Origin: Sipunculus nudus | Taxonomy: Eukaryota; Annelida; Sipuncula; Golfingiida; Sipunculidae | Direction of reading: 5' to 3' | Assembly (NCBI GenBank): GCA_026874595.1 | Contig: CM049306.1 | Span: forward strand, 1,068,019-1,132,018 | Length of the DNA: 64,000 nt | In this document: in pieces, positions 31,791 to 44,439 of the stretch | Layout: each line of letters opens with the position of its first letter | Numbering within the stretch: the stretch's first letter is position 1 | Program-made: the position numbers and the translations under genes | The notes under the pieces: generated by a model | What the model saw: the letters and a program-made list of their open reading frames with translations, nothing else | Told to the model about the DNA's origin: nothing | Databases searched by the model: none

Positions 31791-33831
31791 ACTGAACTAA
31801 ACATGAAAATGCAATAAATACAGCAGTTTTACAGCAGTAGCTACATGACTGCACAAGTCTCTTACTCTGAGCATTGAGCCACAGTAATTTATGTATCCTG
31901 TCAGGATGCAGGAGGTGGGGGGGGGGGGGGTTATAGGTTGGATATGAAAACCAATTATTTATATTGCCTGTATGGCTCTGCTTACATACCCAGAGCTTCC
32001 TATCTATCACTACAAACATGCACTAGTTTTTTTACTGTATTTCTTCTATTTTTAAACCGCACTTCCAATAAAAACTGCACCTAGGCTTCACCCAAATCAC
32101 ATCTGAAATCCTGCTAGAAAGTCAATACCAAGAATCCCTATTTTAAACCGCACCAGAACTCACAACCACAAGACTACAGGGTTTTTTCAGAAGTATAAAA
32201 TAATAGCAGGGCTTATATCCTGTATCATTCTATCGTTTCTTTTAGCATATTTCAAACTGTTCTCAGCCATGGAACTGTCCTCTCCTAATCGACCTGCCAG
32301 CACATTGTGCGTAAAAACGGTCGTAAATAGCTTCTGATGTTTATAAATTGGAACCATAGTTCCCAGAAACTATTGAAACATTATGAAAGGGATTGTTTCC
32401 AATGTGTGAAAACAATATATGATATCATTCTTCCATAACATGAACGCCTAACGACACGCTGTTATGGTGAATGCAGGAGACTTTATCTACCTGGGTAGAT
32501 AGATCATCAGTAAATATCAATTTATTAGCTGGTGGCTTTATTTGAAAGGTCAGACGTAAACAAAATACATGAACTCATAGGAACAACTATTACTGAAATG
32601 AAACACCTCTAAAAGGACAGATATACAGGTTCACTGAAGTGCTGGCACCGCAAAACTGAACCACCAGGTACAGTGATCATCTATTTTTTCATTACCATGC
32701 ATTGGACATTGTCACTGTTGTTTTATCATTTGTTAAGTTTACGGTTGCTCCAGACGATCTTTAACGCGGGGATTGCCCAGTGATCTAGGCTAAAACAATT
32801 TGGTTGACATGTTTGGCCAGCGATGTCCTCAAATGCATTCCCACAAAATATGGTATTAATGAAGTTGCATGCACAAGTGTTGTTTACTATGAATTTCTCA
32901 CTACCTCTCTCATGCATGGTCCCTCAGCCAATCACAAGATCTTATCCCATGTCCAATGCAAATTAGCTGCCAATCTTTCTTTGTACAGTCTAATAACTTC
33001 AGGTGTCAGAATTTGGAAACTAATTTGCTATACCTGTTTAATAGGATTATTGACTTGTCCCTTTTGTGTTGTAATATGTTGTATTTCTCCTCCATAGATG
33101 TTGCATTGATCCAAGGTACATTTCATTGTGTTGGAGTGTTGGATGATTCAAAGATAAGTTTCATTGTGTTGGACTGTTGGATTATTAGGATAGGAATAAC
33201 CTCTATAATCAAAACTTTTTACTTTATTCTTCACTGAAGCAGCTATGGAGTGATTAATTTGCTGAGTGCAGCTGATAATCCCTATACTTATGCCAGGGAC
33301 AGAGTCAGGGTGAGTCTTTTAAAGGAGCTTTTGAGTATTTGGACCTTAGTGAGAAGGGACCTTGCAAACTCAGGCTATAAATATACCTGTGGCCATAACA
33401 AGGGGATCTACGGTACTGTTGCATAATAATATTTAAACAAAATATGAAAGTTATTTCATATATAATCATGTGAACTGTGTCTGTAAGTTAACTGTACAAA
33501 AAATTGCAGGTCTTTAGCTTTAACAGATAGTAAAAAGCTTTATATGGTAAGACAGAAGATGGCTGAACTTCTCCATATCTTGACATATCAAGCTGCTGTC
33601 ATATCGTGTGCTTTATTCTCTCAATGATAAATAACACAGACAAATTGGTTTAATTTAAAATAAAACACAGTAAACTTTTACCCATTTGTAAACTTTCATA
33701 AATAATTTAAGATATCACTCATGAAATTTGAATAATAACTGGTAAGTAGATTATAAACAATATTTTTATATTATCACACATTTAACACATTACTGAAACT
33801 ATCATGATAGCAGATGTTCCATTTTACTTAC
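31791..33831. other. ATG7 intron sequence
   Basis: No exon or recognised repeat. A G-run of about 13 lies at 31917-31930. Short open frames at 32726-32917 (minus) and 32804-33237 (plus) overlap antisense to one another and show no family signature. Confidence 0.5.
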
Positions 33832-33909
33832 TGCAAATGCTAGCAAATAGAACCTAGACAGGAGGCCAGGGTCTTCCACAGCTCTGCCAGATGTGATGTC
33901 ATGCCATAA
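33832..33909 (-). CDS. ATG7: ATG7 internal exon (LWHDITSG region), most upstream exon seen
   Basis: 78 bp, 26 codons, acceptor AATTTCAG and donor GTAAGT, phase 0 at both ends. It encodes LWHDITSGRAVEDPGLLSRF then YLLAFA, corresponding to IWESIKSG.AL..P.LL..F.LLTFA of animal ATG7 just before DLKKYH. Protein order runs from this exon to 31.0, 25.5 and 23.4 kb. Exons for roughly the first 95 residues are not found between here and 64 kb. Confidence 0.9.
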
Positions 33910-34019
33910 CTGAAATTATAGACAAAGATCAATTCAAAAACAGAAATTATTTTCCATCCACTTTAGAGATCTATTAGAGATCTATAACTGGAATGTTGCA
34001 ATACTGATGAAGGGACAGT

Positions 34020-34502
34020 TTAGTTTCAAAATACCCCGCTGCTCAAACAGCTCCATTGGCTACCCGTCAAGTACCGTATACAATACAAAATTGCTGTTTT
34101 TGTTTTCCGCCATTTTGATGACTCACTTCCATTATATTTGACTGAAAAAATAATAACCTATCGGCCTTTGCATACGCTGGGCTCGGCTGGCGGAAATCTT
34201 CTTAAAGTACCAACGTGTAATATGAAAATCGGTGAATGTTCCTTCCGTTTCATAGCCCAAAAAGTTTGGAATTCACTTCCCATTACACTTAGAAAATCTC
34301 CAACTCTTGTATCATTTAAAACTAATTTAAAAACGTATCTCTTTCATCAAGCTTTTGGTAATTAATATCCATTTTTTTTTCTGGGTCAGGCACAGGGAGT
34401 AGATTTCCATGAAATTGTATAGGAGTATGTGAGAATTGCGCTGTGAGTCCGACTATCGGAGAATTTTGGCGCTATATAAATACTGTATATTAATTATTAT
34501 TA
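34020..34502 (+). mobile_element. LINE (non-LTR retrotransposon) 3' end, 5'-truncated
   Basis: The frame from about 34041 to the stop at 34363-34365 reads LLKQLHWLPVKYRIQYKIA, FRHFDDSLPLYL, FRFIAQKVWNSLPITLRKSP and FKTNLKTYLFHQAFGN. This is the typical C-terminal tail of CR1/L2/Rex-type LINE reverse-transcriptase polyproteins. The 3' untranslated part has GGCGCTATATAAATA and ends in (ATT)n at about 34485-34502, as these families do. The endonuclease and most of the RT are absent. It is sense to the plus strand, so antisense to ATG7. Confidence 0.8.
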
Positions 34503-35880
34503 TTGTATCCGCCAAAATGAACGCCGCGTTTGTTTCCGTAGAACTCCTCTGAGATTACTAGACAGATTTTTCTGAAACTTACACAAATTATAGGGTCACA
34601 TGTGAACTGGTGCCTAACCAAGTGACCTTGACCTCTGACTTTTTCCCTCTGCCCAGGGTCTGTTTGTGCGTCTGTTTCCACACATAAACCCACATATCTC
34701 GTGAACCGTTTTACCGATCAGGAAAAATTTTTTTACACAAACGTAGCCCTGGGATAGCTTTATAACATACACAAAAAAAGGTGGCGCCACCTGCAACCAT
34801 GTTTACACAGTGTCCATCTGTTCATCTGCCTTGGGTTAAAATCACTCATATCTCTGCAGTGGTTTGACTAATTCACCTAAAATTTGGCATGCGTATACAT
34901 CCTAAATAGCTTTCTTGATTTTATGACAAGTGGCGCCACCTACATTCACGTTAACGCTGCAGACATCCAAGCTCATATCTATGGAACCGTTTGACCAATC
35001 AGGAAAATTTTTTTACACAAATGTAGCCCTTGGATAGCTTTATAACATACAAAAAAATAGTGGTGCCACCTGCAGCCATTTAGGTGGCAGCCATTTTTGC
35101 ACAGTGTCCATCTGTTTGTCTGCCTGAGGTTAAAATCACTCATATCTCTGCAGTGGTTTGACTAATTCACCTGAAATTTGGCATGCGTATACATCCTAGA
35201 TAGCTTTCTTGATTTTATGACAGGTGGCGCCACCTACCTTCACGTTCAGGCTGCAGACATCCAAGCTCATATCTCAGGAACTGTTCAACCAATCAGGGAA
35301 AATATTTTACACAAATGTAGCCCTTGGATAGCTTTATAACATACACAAAAATGGTGGCGCCACCTGCAGCCATTTTTGCACAGCGTCCATCGTTTGTCTG
35401 CCTTGGGTTAAAATCACTCATATTCCTGCAGTGGTTTGACCAAATTACCTGAAATTCGGCATGCGTATACATCCCGCATAGCTTTCTTGATTTTATGACA
35501 GGTGGCGCCACCTACATTCACGTTCACGCTGCAGACATTAATGCTTATATCTCCTGACTCGTTTGACCAATCAGGAAAAAAAATTTACACAAATGTAGCC
35601 CTTGGATAGCTTTATAACATACACAAAAAATGGTGGTGCCACCTGCAGCCATTTTGCACAGCATCCATCTGTTTGTCTGCTGTGGGATAAAATCACTCAT
35701 ATCTCTGCAGTGGTTTGACTTTTCCACATGAAATTTTGCATGTGTATACATCTTAGATAGTTTCTCATTCAAATAACAGGTGGCGCCACTTACAATAATG
35801 TTTGTGGCAGAGATCCATTCTAACATGTGCGCCACTTACAATAATGTTTGTGGCAGAGATCCATTCTAATATGTAACACA
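34503..35880 (-). mobile_element. Second 280-bp-unit element, inverted, one end degraded
   Basis: Starts TTGTATCCGCCAAAA at 34503, the same terminus as 8913-8927 in reverse. It continues in antisense order: TGTTTGTGCGTCTGTTTCCA, CCGATCAGGAAAA, then ~290-bp units with AGGTGGCGCCACC palindromes at about 34779, 34929, 35222, 35353 and 35501. The far end has lost its terminal repeat and shows a short 3' duplication of GTGGCAGAGATCCATTCTAA. It directly abuts the LINE ATT tail. Confidence 0.7.
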
Positions 35881-35927
35881 TGTAACTCTATTTCCCCTTG
35901 CCACTCAATCCTTGCCTCACGTCACCC

Positions 35928-38167
35928 ATCTGTAATGTATATAGTCTGTCCAATACTTGTATTTTTTTATAATGTGTATTGTCTGTCCAATACCTGTATC
36001 TTTCTATAATGTGTACAGTCTGTCCCAGTACCTGTATCTTTCTGTAATGTGTACAGTCTGTCCCAGTACCTGTGTCTGTCTGAAATGTGTATAGTCAATC
36101 CCAGTACCTGTGTCTGTCTGTAATGTGTACAGTCTGTCCCAGTACCTGTGTCTGTCTGTAATGTGTAGTCTGTCCCAGTACCTCTGTCTGTCTGTAATGT
36201 GTATAGTCTGTCCCAGTACCTGTGTCTGTCTGTAATGTGTACAGTCTGTCCCAGTACCTGTATCTGTCTATAAGGTGTATATAGTCTGTCCCAGTACCTG
36301 TGTCTGTCTGAAATGTGTATAGTCTGTCCCAGTACCTGTGTCTGTCTGTAATGTGTACAGTCTGTCCCAGTACCTGTGTCTGTCTGTAATGTGTAGTCTG
36401 TCCCAGTACCTGTGTCTGTCTGTAATGTGTATAGTCAATCCCAGTACCTGTGTCTGTCTGTAATGTGTACAGTCTGTCCCAGTACCTGTGTCTGTCTGTA
36501 ATGTGTAGTCTGTCCCAGTACCTGTGTCTGTCTGTAATGTGTATAATCTGTCCCAGTACCTGTGTCTGTCTGTAATGTGTATAGTCTGTCCCAGTACCTG
36601 TGTCTGTCTGTAATGTGTACAGTCTGTCCCAGTACCTGTATCTTTCTATAAGGTGTATATAGTCTGTCCCAGTACCTGTGTCTGTCTGTAATGTGTACAG
36701 TCTGTCCCAGTATCTGTGTCTGTCTGTAATGTGTAGTCTGTCCCAGTACCTGTGTCTGTCTGTAATGTGTAGTCTGTCCCAGTACCTGTGTCTGTCTGTA
36801 AAGTGTACACTCTGTCCCAGTACCTGAGTCTGTCTGTAATGTGTAGTCTGTCCCAGTACCTGTGTCTGTCTGTAATGTGTAGTCTGTCCCAGTACCTGTG
36901 TCTGTCTGTAATGTGTATAGTCTGTCCCAGTACCTGTGTCTGCCTGTAATGTGTACAGTCTGTCCCAGTACCTGTGTCTGTCTATAAGGTGTATATAGTC
37001 TGTCCCAGTACCTGTGTCTGTCTGTAATGTGTACAGTCTGTCCCAGTACCTGTGTCTGTCTATAAGGTGTATATAGTCTGTCCCAGTACCTGTGTCTGCC
37101 TGTAATGTGTACAGTCTGTCCCAGTACCTGTGTCTGTCTATAAGGTGTATATAGTCTGTCCCAGTACCTGTGTCTGTCTGTAATGTGTATAGTCCATCCA
37201 AGTACCTGTGTCTGTTTGTAATGTATATAGTGTGTCCCAATACCTGTATCTTTCTGTAAAGTGTACAGTCTGTCCCAGTACCTGTGTCTGTCTGTAATGT
37301 GTACAGTCTGTCCCAGTACCTGTGTCTGTTTGTAATGTGTACAGTCTGTCCCAGTACCGGTGTCTGTCTGTAATGTGTACAGTCTGTCCCAGTACCTGTG
37401 TCTGTCTGTAATGTGTACAGTCTGTCCCAGTACCTGTGTCTGTCTGTAATGTGTACAGTCTGTCCCAGTACCTGTATCTTTCTGTAATGTGTACAGTCTG
37501 TCCCAGTACCTGTATCTTTCTGTAATGTGTACAGTCTGTCCCAGTACCTGTGTCTGTCTGTAATGTGTACAGTCTGTCCCAGTACCTGTGTCTGTCTGTA
37601 ATGTGTAAGGTCTGTCCAATACCTGTGTCTGTCGGTAATGTGTACAGTCTGTCCCAGTACCTGTGTCTTTCTGTAATGTGTACAGTCTGTCCAATACCTG
37701 TATCTTTCTGTAATGTGTACAGTCTGTCCCAGTACCTGTATCTTTCTGTAATGTGTACAGTCTGTCCCAGTACCTGTATCTTTCTGTAATGTGTACAGTC
37801 TGTCCCAGTACCTGTGTCTGTCTGTAATGTGTACAGTCTGTCCCAGTACCTGTGACTGTCTGTAATGTGTACAGTCTGTCCCAGTACCTGTGTCTGTCTG
37901 TAATGTGTATAGTCTGTCCCAGTACCTGTCTCAGTCTGTGATGTGAATAGTCAATCCCAGTGCCTGTGTCTGTCTGTAATGTATATAGTCTGTCCCAGTA
38001 CCTGTCTCAGTCTGTAATGTGAACAGTCAACCCCAGTACCTGTGTCTGTCTGTAATGTATATAGTCTGTCACAGTACCTGTCTCAGTCTGTAAGGTGTAT
38101 ATAGTCTGTCCCAGTATTTGTGACTGCCTGTAATGTGAATAGTCCATTCCAGTACCCATGTCTGCAT
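35928..38167. repeat. 38-bp minisatellite array, about 58 copies
   Basis: The unit AGTCTGTCCCAGTACCTGTG plus TCTGTCTGTAATGTGTAC repeats at 38 bp (for example 37381 and 37419), with 33-, 36- and 40-bp length variants. Two long overlapping minus-strand frames (381 and 419 codons) arise because the repeat lacks stops and changes frame. They have no start context, domain or consistent repeat period in residues. Confidence 0.9.
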
Positions 38168-38570
38168 GTTTTTTTTTTTCCATGATAATGTTTCTGACCC
38201 AAAGTTACATGGGCAATTCTGCTGATTGCCAGTGTGAAACAAGGGACCCAAGGGTCACAATGCTCAGCTGAAATTGCCTTGGAGTTATGACAGAAATTAA
38301 TAAAATCCTTCAGAAAAGAGGTCAATTTATCATACAATTGTATTTAGAACATAATGCAAATGCTACTAGTACATCCATTTGGCAGTAATGTTAATAAGTC
38401 TGTCCAGCTTATATAATTGCATGTGTACCTTTGCTAACTAAATGCAATAGAAGGAGTATTTTACGATCCCTTATAACATGTTTCATCTGCCTAATATGAC
38501 ACGATCATAGTTTTTGAATATATTTATGATACATTTACTTACTGACTTTTGAAGTCCAGAATCTTAGAAA
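38168..38570. other. Unique spacer with one short dispersed copy
   Basis: Contains a T-run at 38170-38180 and one AAGGGACCCAAGGGTCAC..GCTCAGCTGA copy at 38239-38271. No gene is seen. Confidence 0.5.
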
Positions 38571-39742
38571 GGTCTATAAACAAATGTATAATATATTTTT
38601 AGCATTTCAACATTTAAGGGATCCATCGTCACTAGTAGGTCAGGTCTATAAACAAATGTTTAATATATTCTATAAGCATTTCCACATTTAAGGGATCCAT
38701 CATCACTAGTAGGTCAGGTCTATAAACAAATGTATAATATATTCTACAAGCATTTCCACATTTAAGGGATCCATCGTCACTAGTAGGTCAGGTCTATAAA
38801 CAAATGTATAATATATTCTATAAGCATTTCCACATTTAAGGGATCCATCGTCACTAGTAGGTCAGGTCTATAAACAAATGTATAATATATTCTATAAGCA
38901 TTTCCACATTTAAGGGATCCATCGTCACTAGTAGGTCAGGTCTATAAACAAATGTATAATATATTCTATAAGCATTTCCACATTTAAGGGATCCATCGTC
39001 ACTAGTAGGTCAGGTCTATAAACAAATGTATAATATATTCTATAAGCATTTCCACATTTAAGGGATCCATCGTCACTAGTAGGTCAGGTCTATAAACAAA
39101 TGTATAATATATTCTATAAGCATTTCCACATTTAAGGGATCCATCGTCACTAGTAGGTCAGGTCTTTAAACAAATGTATAATATATTCTATAAGCATTTC
39201 CACATTTAAGGGATCCATCGTCACTAGTAGGTCAGGTCTATAAACAAATGTATAATATATTCTATAAGCATTTCCACATTTAAGGGATCCATCGTCACTA
39301 GTAGGTCAGGTCTATAAACAAATGTATAATATATTCTATAAGCATTTCCACATTTAAGGGATCCATCGTCACTAGTAGGTCAGGTCTATAAACAAATGTA
39401 TAATATATTCTATAAGCATTTCCACATTTAAGGGATCCATCGTCACTAGTTGGTCAGGTCTATAAACAAATGTATAATATATTCTATAAGCATTTCCACA
39501 TTTAAGTGATCCATCGTCACTAGTAGGTCAGGTCTTTAAACAAATGTTTAATATATTCTAAAAGCATATCCACATTTTAGGGATCCATCGTCACTAGTAG
39601 GTCAGATCTATAAACAAATGTATAATATATTCTATAAGCATTTCCACATTTAAGGGATCCATCGTCACTAGTAGGTCAGGTCTATAAACAAATGTTTAAT
39701 ATAATCTATAAGCATTTCCACTTTTAAGGAATCCATGATCAT
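38571..39742. repeat. 74-bp tandem array, about 16 copies
   Basis: GGTCTATAAACAAATGTATA, ATATATTCTATAAGCATTTC, CACATTTAAGGGATCCATCG and TCACTAGTAGGTCA make a 74-bp unit (38643 and 38717 landmarks). Most copies are near-identical; the edge copies at 39530-39740 are more diverged. Confidence 0.92.
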
Positions 39743-39764
39743 TAAAGGTGACAAAATAGTGAAA

Positions 39765-39915
39765 TACAGTAAAATGGGACCTCACTAAAGTGGGTGCATT
39801 TGTTGTCTTAGTGAGGTCTTATTGAAGGACAACAAAGACATGGGACCATGAACAAATGGTAATTATTGTAACGTGGTCGCTACACTTAGGTGGTCATCTG
39901 GCGAGTTTTACTGTA
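39765..39915. mobile_element. Tc1/mariner-type MITE, ~150 bp
   Basis: TA followed by CAGTAAAA at 39765-39774 and TTTTACTG followed by TA at 39906-39915 form inverted ends with a TA target duplication, the Tc1/mariner signature. There is no coding capacity. Internal ACCTCACTAAAGTGGGTGCA and TTAGTGAGGTCTTATTG are partly inverted copies of one another. Confidence 0.6.
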
Positions 39916-39916
39916 T

Positions 39917-40523
39917 ATTGTTTACCATATGCTTTTTATTCAATTTTTAACGGTCAGATACTGCTCTCTCTTTTCATAATTTTCATAAAGCAGACATTTG
40001 ACTGAAACCATTTTACTACAAACTCTGCTGAGGCAGGGGAATAATGAATACATGTTTGTATTAGATCCAAATTTTTTATCATTATTTTTTATCTTTTATA
40101 GATTAATTATAAAATTGTAGAATAAAATAACCTTCAACTTCAAATTGATTCAGATTTATCTATTGTATCATTATATAATTAATTTGACCCTTATAAATTA
40201 AAATGATGTACACATATTTGAATTTTTAGCTTAAAGGCCGAGTCTCTGAAACAAGGTTCGCTTTCGAAATTCTCTTATAACTGTGACTGACAGCCAAGGT
40301 CCAGTTTTTCACACATAATTCAGTCAGTGCATGTGTGTATGACATGTATTCTTATCTTTTGTGCATGCTAAGTCAGTAAGTGTGTATGTGTGTATCAGAA
40401 AATAATTTAATGGCCCCTTGGATCCCTTTACATATTTTGTATTTGAATAAAGGAATGGAACAGATTACATATGTGTGGAGGCCGTGGAATACAAGTCTTT
40501 TGACTGGTCTGAGGAAGATGAGA
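39917..40523. other. Unique spacer before the 61-bp satellite
   Basis: AT-rich with no repeat family identified. The last 60 bases have an open plus-strand frame (EAVEYKSFDWSEEDETN) running into the satellite. I see no splice support for it and do not call it. Confidence 0.45.
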
Positions 40524-43500
40524 CTAATCAACTAGTACCAAACAGATACCCTCTTAGTACCGCTGCCTGTGTATACAACGGCACATAATCAACTAATACC
40601 AAACAGATACCCTCTTAGTACCGCTGCCTGTGTATACACCAGCACATAATCAACTAATACCAAACAGATACCCTCTTAGTACCGCTGCCTGTGTATACAC
40701 CAGCACATAATCAACTAATACCAAACAGATACCCTCTTAGTACCCCTGCCTGTGTATACACCAGCACATTATCAACTAATACCAAACAGATACCCTCTTA
40801 GTACCGCTGCCTGTGTATACACCAGCACATTATCAACTAATACCAAACAGATACCCTCTTAGTACCGCTGCTTGTGTATACACCAGCACATAATCAACTA
40901 ATACCAAACAGATACCCTCTTATAGTACCGCTGCTTGTGTATACACCAGCACATAATCAACTAATACCAAACAAATCCCCCTTAGTACCGCTGCTTGTGT
41001 ATACACCAGCACATAATCAACTAATACCAAACAGATACCCTCTTAGTACCGCTGCCTGTGTATACACCAGCACATAATCAACTAATACCAAACAGATACC
41101 CTCTTAGTACCCCTGCCTGTGTATACACCAGCACATTATCAACTAATACCAAACAGATACCCCCTTAATACCACTGCCTGTTTATACACCAGCACATTAT
41201 CAACTAATACCAAACAGATACCCTCTTAGTACCGCTGCTTGTGTATACACCAGCACATAATCAACTAATACCAAACAGATACCCTCTTAGTACCGCTGCT
41301 TGTGTATACACCAGCACATAATCAACTAATACCAAACAGATACCCCCTTAGTACCGCTGCTTGTGTATACACCAGCACATAATCAACTAATACCAAACAG
41401 ATACCCTCTTAGTACCCCTGCCTGTGTATACACCAGCACATTATCAACTAATACCAAACAGATACCCTCTTAGTACTGCTGCCTGTGTATACACCGGCAC
41501 ATAATCAATTAATACCAAACAGATACCCCCTTAGTACCGCTGCCTGTGTATACACCAGCACATCATCAACTAATACCAAACAGATACCCTCTTAGTACCG
41601 CTGCCTGTGTATACACCAGCACATAATCAACTAATACCAAACAGATACCCCCTTAGTACCGCTGCCTGTGTATACACCAGCACATTATCAACTAATACCA
41701 AACAGATACCCTCTTAGTACCGCTGCCTGTGTATACACCAGCACATAATCAACTAATACCAAAGAGATACCCCCTTAGTACCGCTGCCTGTGTATACACC
41801 AGCACATTATCAACTAATACCAAACAGATACCCTCTTAGTACCGCTGCCTGTGTATACACCAGCACATAATCAACTAATACCAACCAGACATCCTCTTAG
41901 TACCGCTGCCTGTGTATACACCGGCACATTATCAACTAATACCAAACAGATACCCTCTTAGTACCGCTGCCTGTGTATACACCAGCACATAATCAACTAA
42001 TACCAAACAGATACCCCCTTAGTACCGCTGCTTGTGTATACACCAGCACATTATCAACTAATACCAAACAGATACCCCCTTAGTACCGCTGCCTGTGTAT
42101 ACACCAGCACATTATCAACTAATACCAAACAGATACCCTCTTAGTACCGCTGCCTGTGTATACACCAGCACATAATCAACTAATACCAAACAGATACCTC
42201 CTTAGTACCGCTGCCTGTGTTTACACCGGCACATTATCAACTAATACCAAACAGATACCCTCTTAGTACCGCTGCCTGTGTATACACCAGCACATAATCA
42301 ACTAATACCAAACAGATACCTCCTTAGTACCGCTGCCTGTGTTTACACCGGCACATAATCAACTAATACCAAACAGATACCCTCTTAATACCGCTGCCTG
42401 TGTATACACCAGCACATTATCAACTAATACCAAACAGATACCCTCTTAGTACCACTGCCTGTGTATACACCAGCACATTATCAACTAATACCAAACAGAT
42501 ACCCTCTTAGTACCGCTGCCTGTGTATACACCGGCACATAATCAACTAATACCAAACAGATACCCTCTTAGTACCGCTGCCTGTGTATACACCGGCACAT
42601 AATCAACTAATACCAAACAGATACCCCCTTAGTACCGCTGCTTGTGTATACACCAGCACATAATCAACTAATACCAAACAGATACCCCCTTAGTACCGCT
42701 GCCTGTGTATACACCAGCACATTATCAACTAATACCAAACAGATACCCTCTTAGTACCGCTGCCTGTGTATACACCAGCACATAATCAACTAATACCAAA
42801 CAGATACCCTCTTAGTACCGCTGCCTGTGTATACACCAGCACATAATCAACTAATACAAAACAGATACCCTCTTAGTACCGCTGCCTGTGTATACACCAG
42901 CACATAATCAACTAATACCAAACAGATACCCTCTTAGTACCACTGCCTGTGTATACATCAGCACATAATCAACTAATACCAAACAGATACCCTCTTATAG
43001 TACCGCTGCCTATGTATACACCAGCACATAATCAACTAATACCAAACAGATACCCCCTTAGTACCGATGCCTGTGTATACACCAGCACATAATCAACTAA
43101 TACCAAACAGATACCCTCTTAGTACTGCTGCCTGTGTATACACCAGCACATAATCAACTAATACCAACCAGACATCCTCTTAGTACCGCTGCCTGTGTAT
43201 ACACCAGCACATAATCAACTAATACCAAACAGATACCCTCTTAGTACCGCTGCCTGTGTATACACCAGCACATAATCAACTAATACCAAACAGATACCCC
43301 CTTAGTACCACTGCCTGTTTATACACCAGCACATAAACAACTAATACAAAACAGATACCCCCTTAGTACCGCTGCCTGTGTATACACCAGCACATAATCA
43401 ACTAATACCAAACAGATACCCTCTTAGTACCGCTGCCTGTGTATACACCAGCACATAATCAACTAATACCAAACAGATACCCCCTTAGTACCGCTGCCTG

Positions 43501-43552
43501 TGTATACACCAGCACATAATCAACTAATACCAAACAGATACCCTCTTAGTAC
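40524..43552. repeat. 61-bp satellite, left block, about 50 copies
   Basis: The unit CAAACAGATACCCTCTTAGT, ACCGCTGCCTGTGTATACAC, CAGCACATAATCAACTAATA plus C is exactly 61 bp. Each unit centres on the palindrome GTGTATACAC. Variants include CCTTGT/GCTTGT, TTATC/TAATC, and 63-bp units with TTATAGTACC. The left edge fades into CAACTAGTACC. Confidence 0.95.
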
Positions 43553-44283
43553 TGTTGCATGGACGTCACCCGGACATCGGAAGATGGCGCCACGAAATGG
43601 TGTGGCCGCCCCAGTTTCCACGCTTATGGATCCACACCGCTATCAGTGACTACTGACGCGCTTTTAGAAACATAAAAACTATTCTTGGACCATTCAGTAC
43701 TGGTTTTGCAATTCTGCCGGCGCTATCGTTTCTCTCAAGCAAAACCACAAACTTCTGCGGTTTTCACCCATTGTTGAAAACCTATAAAACGAACTCGCCT
43801 GCAGTACGAGGCGGGACTATTGACTTTACTACGCCACGTTACAGTTTTCCCCGGGGACCGTGACCGTGGGCTCTTGGTCCCCAAGCCCACGGAATGCCAT
43901 GAACCACGCAATGAACTTTATTATTTAAGAAGAGGAGAGACTTTGTTTGTTTGGTGCCACATGGATTAATACAGGACTTCAGTTTTGTGTGTGCCCAAAT
44001 TATGTGTTGATGATGGACTTCAGTTTCTCGTATACCGGATTCAGTTAAGTATTTCGTTACAGTTCGTTATTTAGAGACTCAGTTTTCGTCAGAGACTTGG
44101 TTATAAATTACTTTATGTATTGACTATTATATTATTTGTGTATGAATGTAAATATTGTAATCTAGTAATATAGTACTGTTTTTGCACCCATATTTTGGTT
44201 ACGTATTCATTTGAAGAGAACGTGTCTGAGCATATGTGTTACGGTTCGGCCTGAGTTGTTTGGTGTGAAAAGGGACCGTAACA
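43553..44283 (+). repeat. 5' LTR
   Basis: Begins TGTTGCATGG and ends GACCGTAACA, a TG...CA element bounded by the primer-binding site. The first 335 bp match 49520-49854. A TATA box (TATAAAA) lies at 43783-43789. Satellite sequence abuts the left edge (CTTAGTAC). The right edge is set by similarity limits and the CA/PBS context, not by the truncated partner. Confidence 0.8.
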
Positions 44284-44285
44284 TA

Positions 44286-44298
44286 ATGGCGACCGCGA
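44286..44298 (+). other. Primer-binding site
   Basis: TGGCGACCGCGAC begins 2 bp after the LTR. TGG pairs with the CCA end of a tRNA, as expected for minus-strand priming. I cannot name the tRNA. Confidence 0.6.
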
Positions 44299-44439
44299 CA
44301 AACCTGTATTTCGTAATAACGGCTACATTTGGATGTAAAATTTCACAGTGGTCTCTATAACTTTTAGTTATTGAACTAGTATTTAACTACAATTGAACTC
44401 GGATATTTCTCAGACACGTTATCTTGATACTTTGCAAAT

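Noticed and set aside
32726-32917. Minus-strand frame with CNFINTIFCGNAFEDIAGQ
   Set aside because: Looks mildly protein-like, but there is no recognised family, no good splice sites in ATG7 phase, and it would interrupt the exon order.
36095-37694. Long overlapping minus-strand frames (381 and 419 codons) with YWDRLYTLQTDTGTGTD-type repeats
   Set aside because: They are translations of the 38-bp minisatellite, whose period is not a multiple of 3 and which simply lacks stops. No domain, start context or splice signals.
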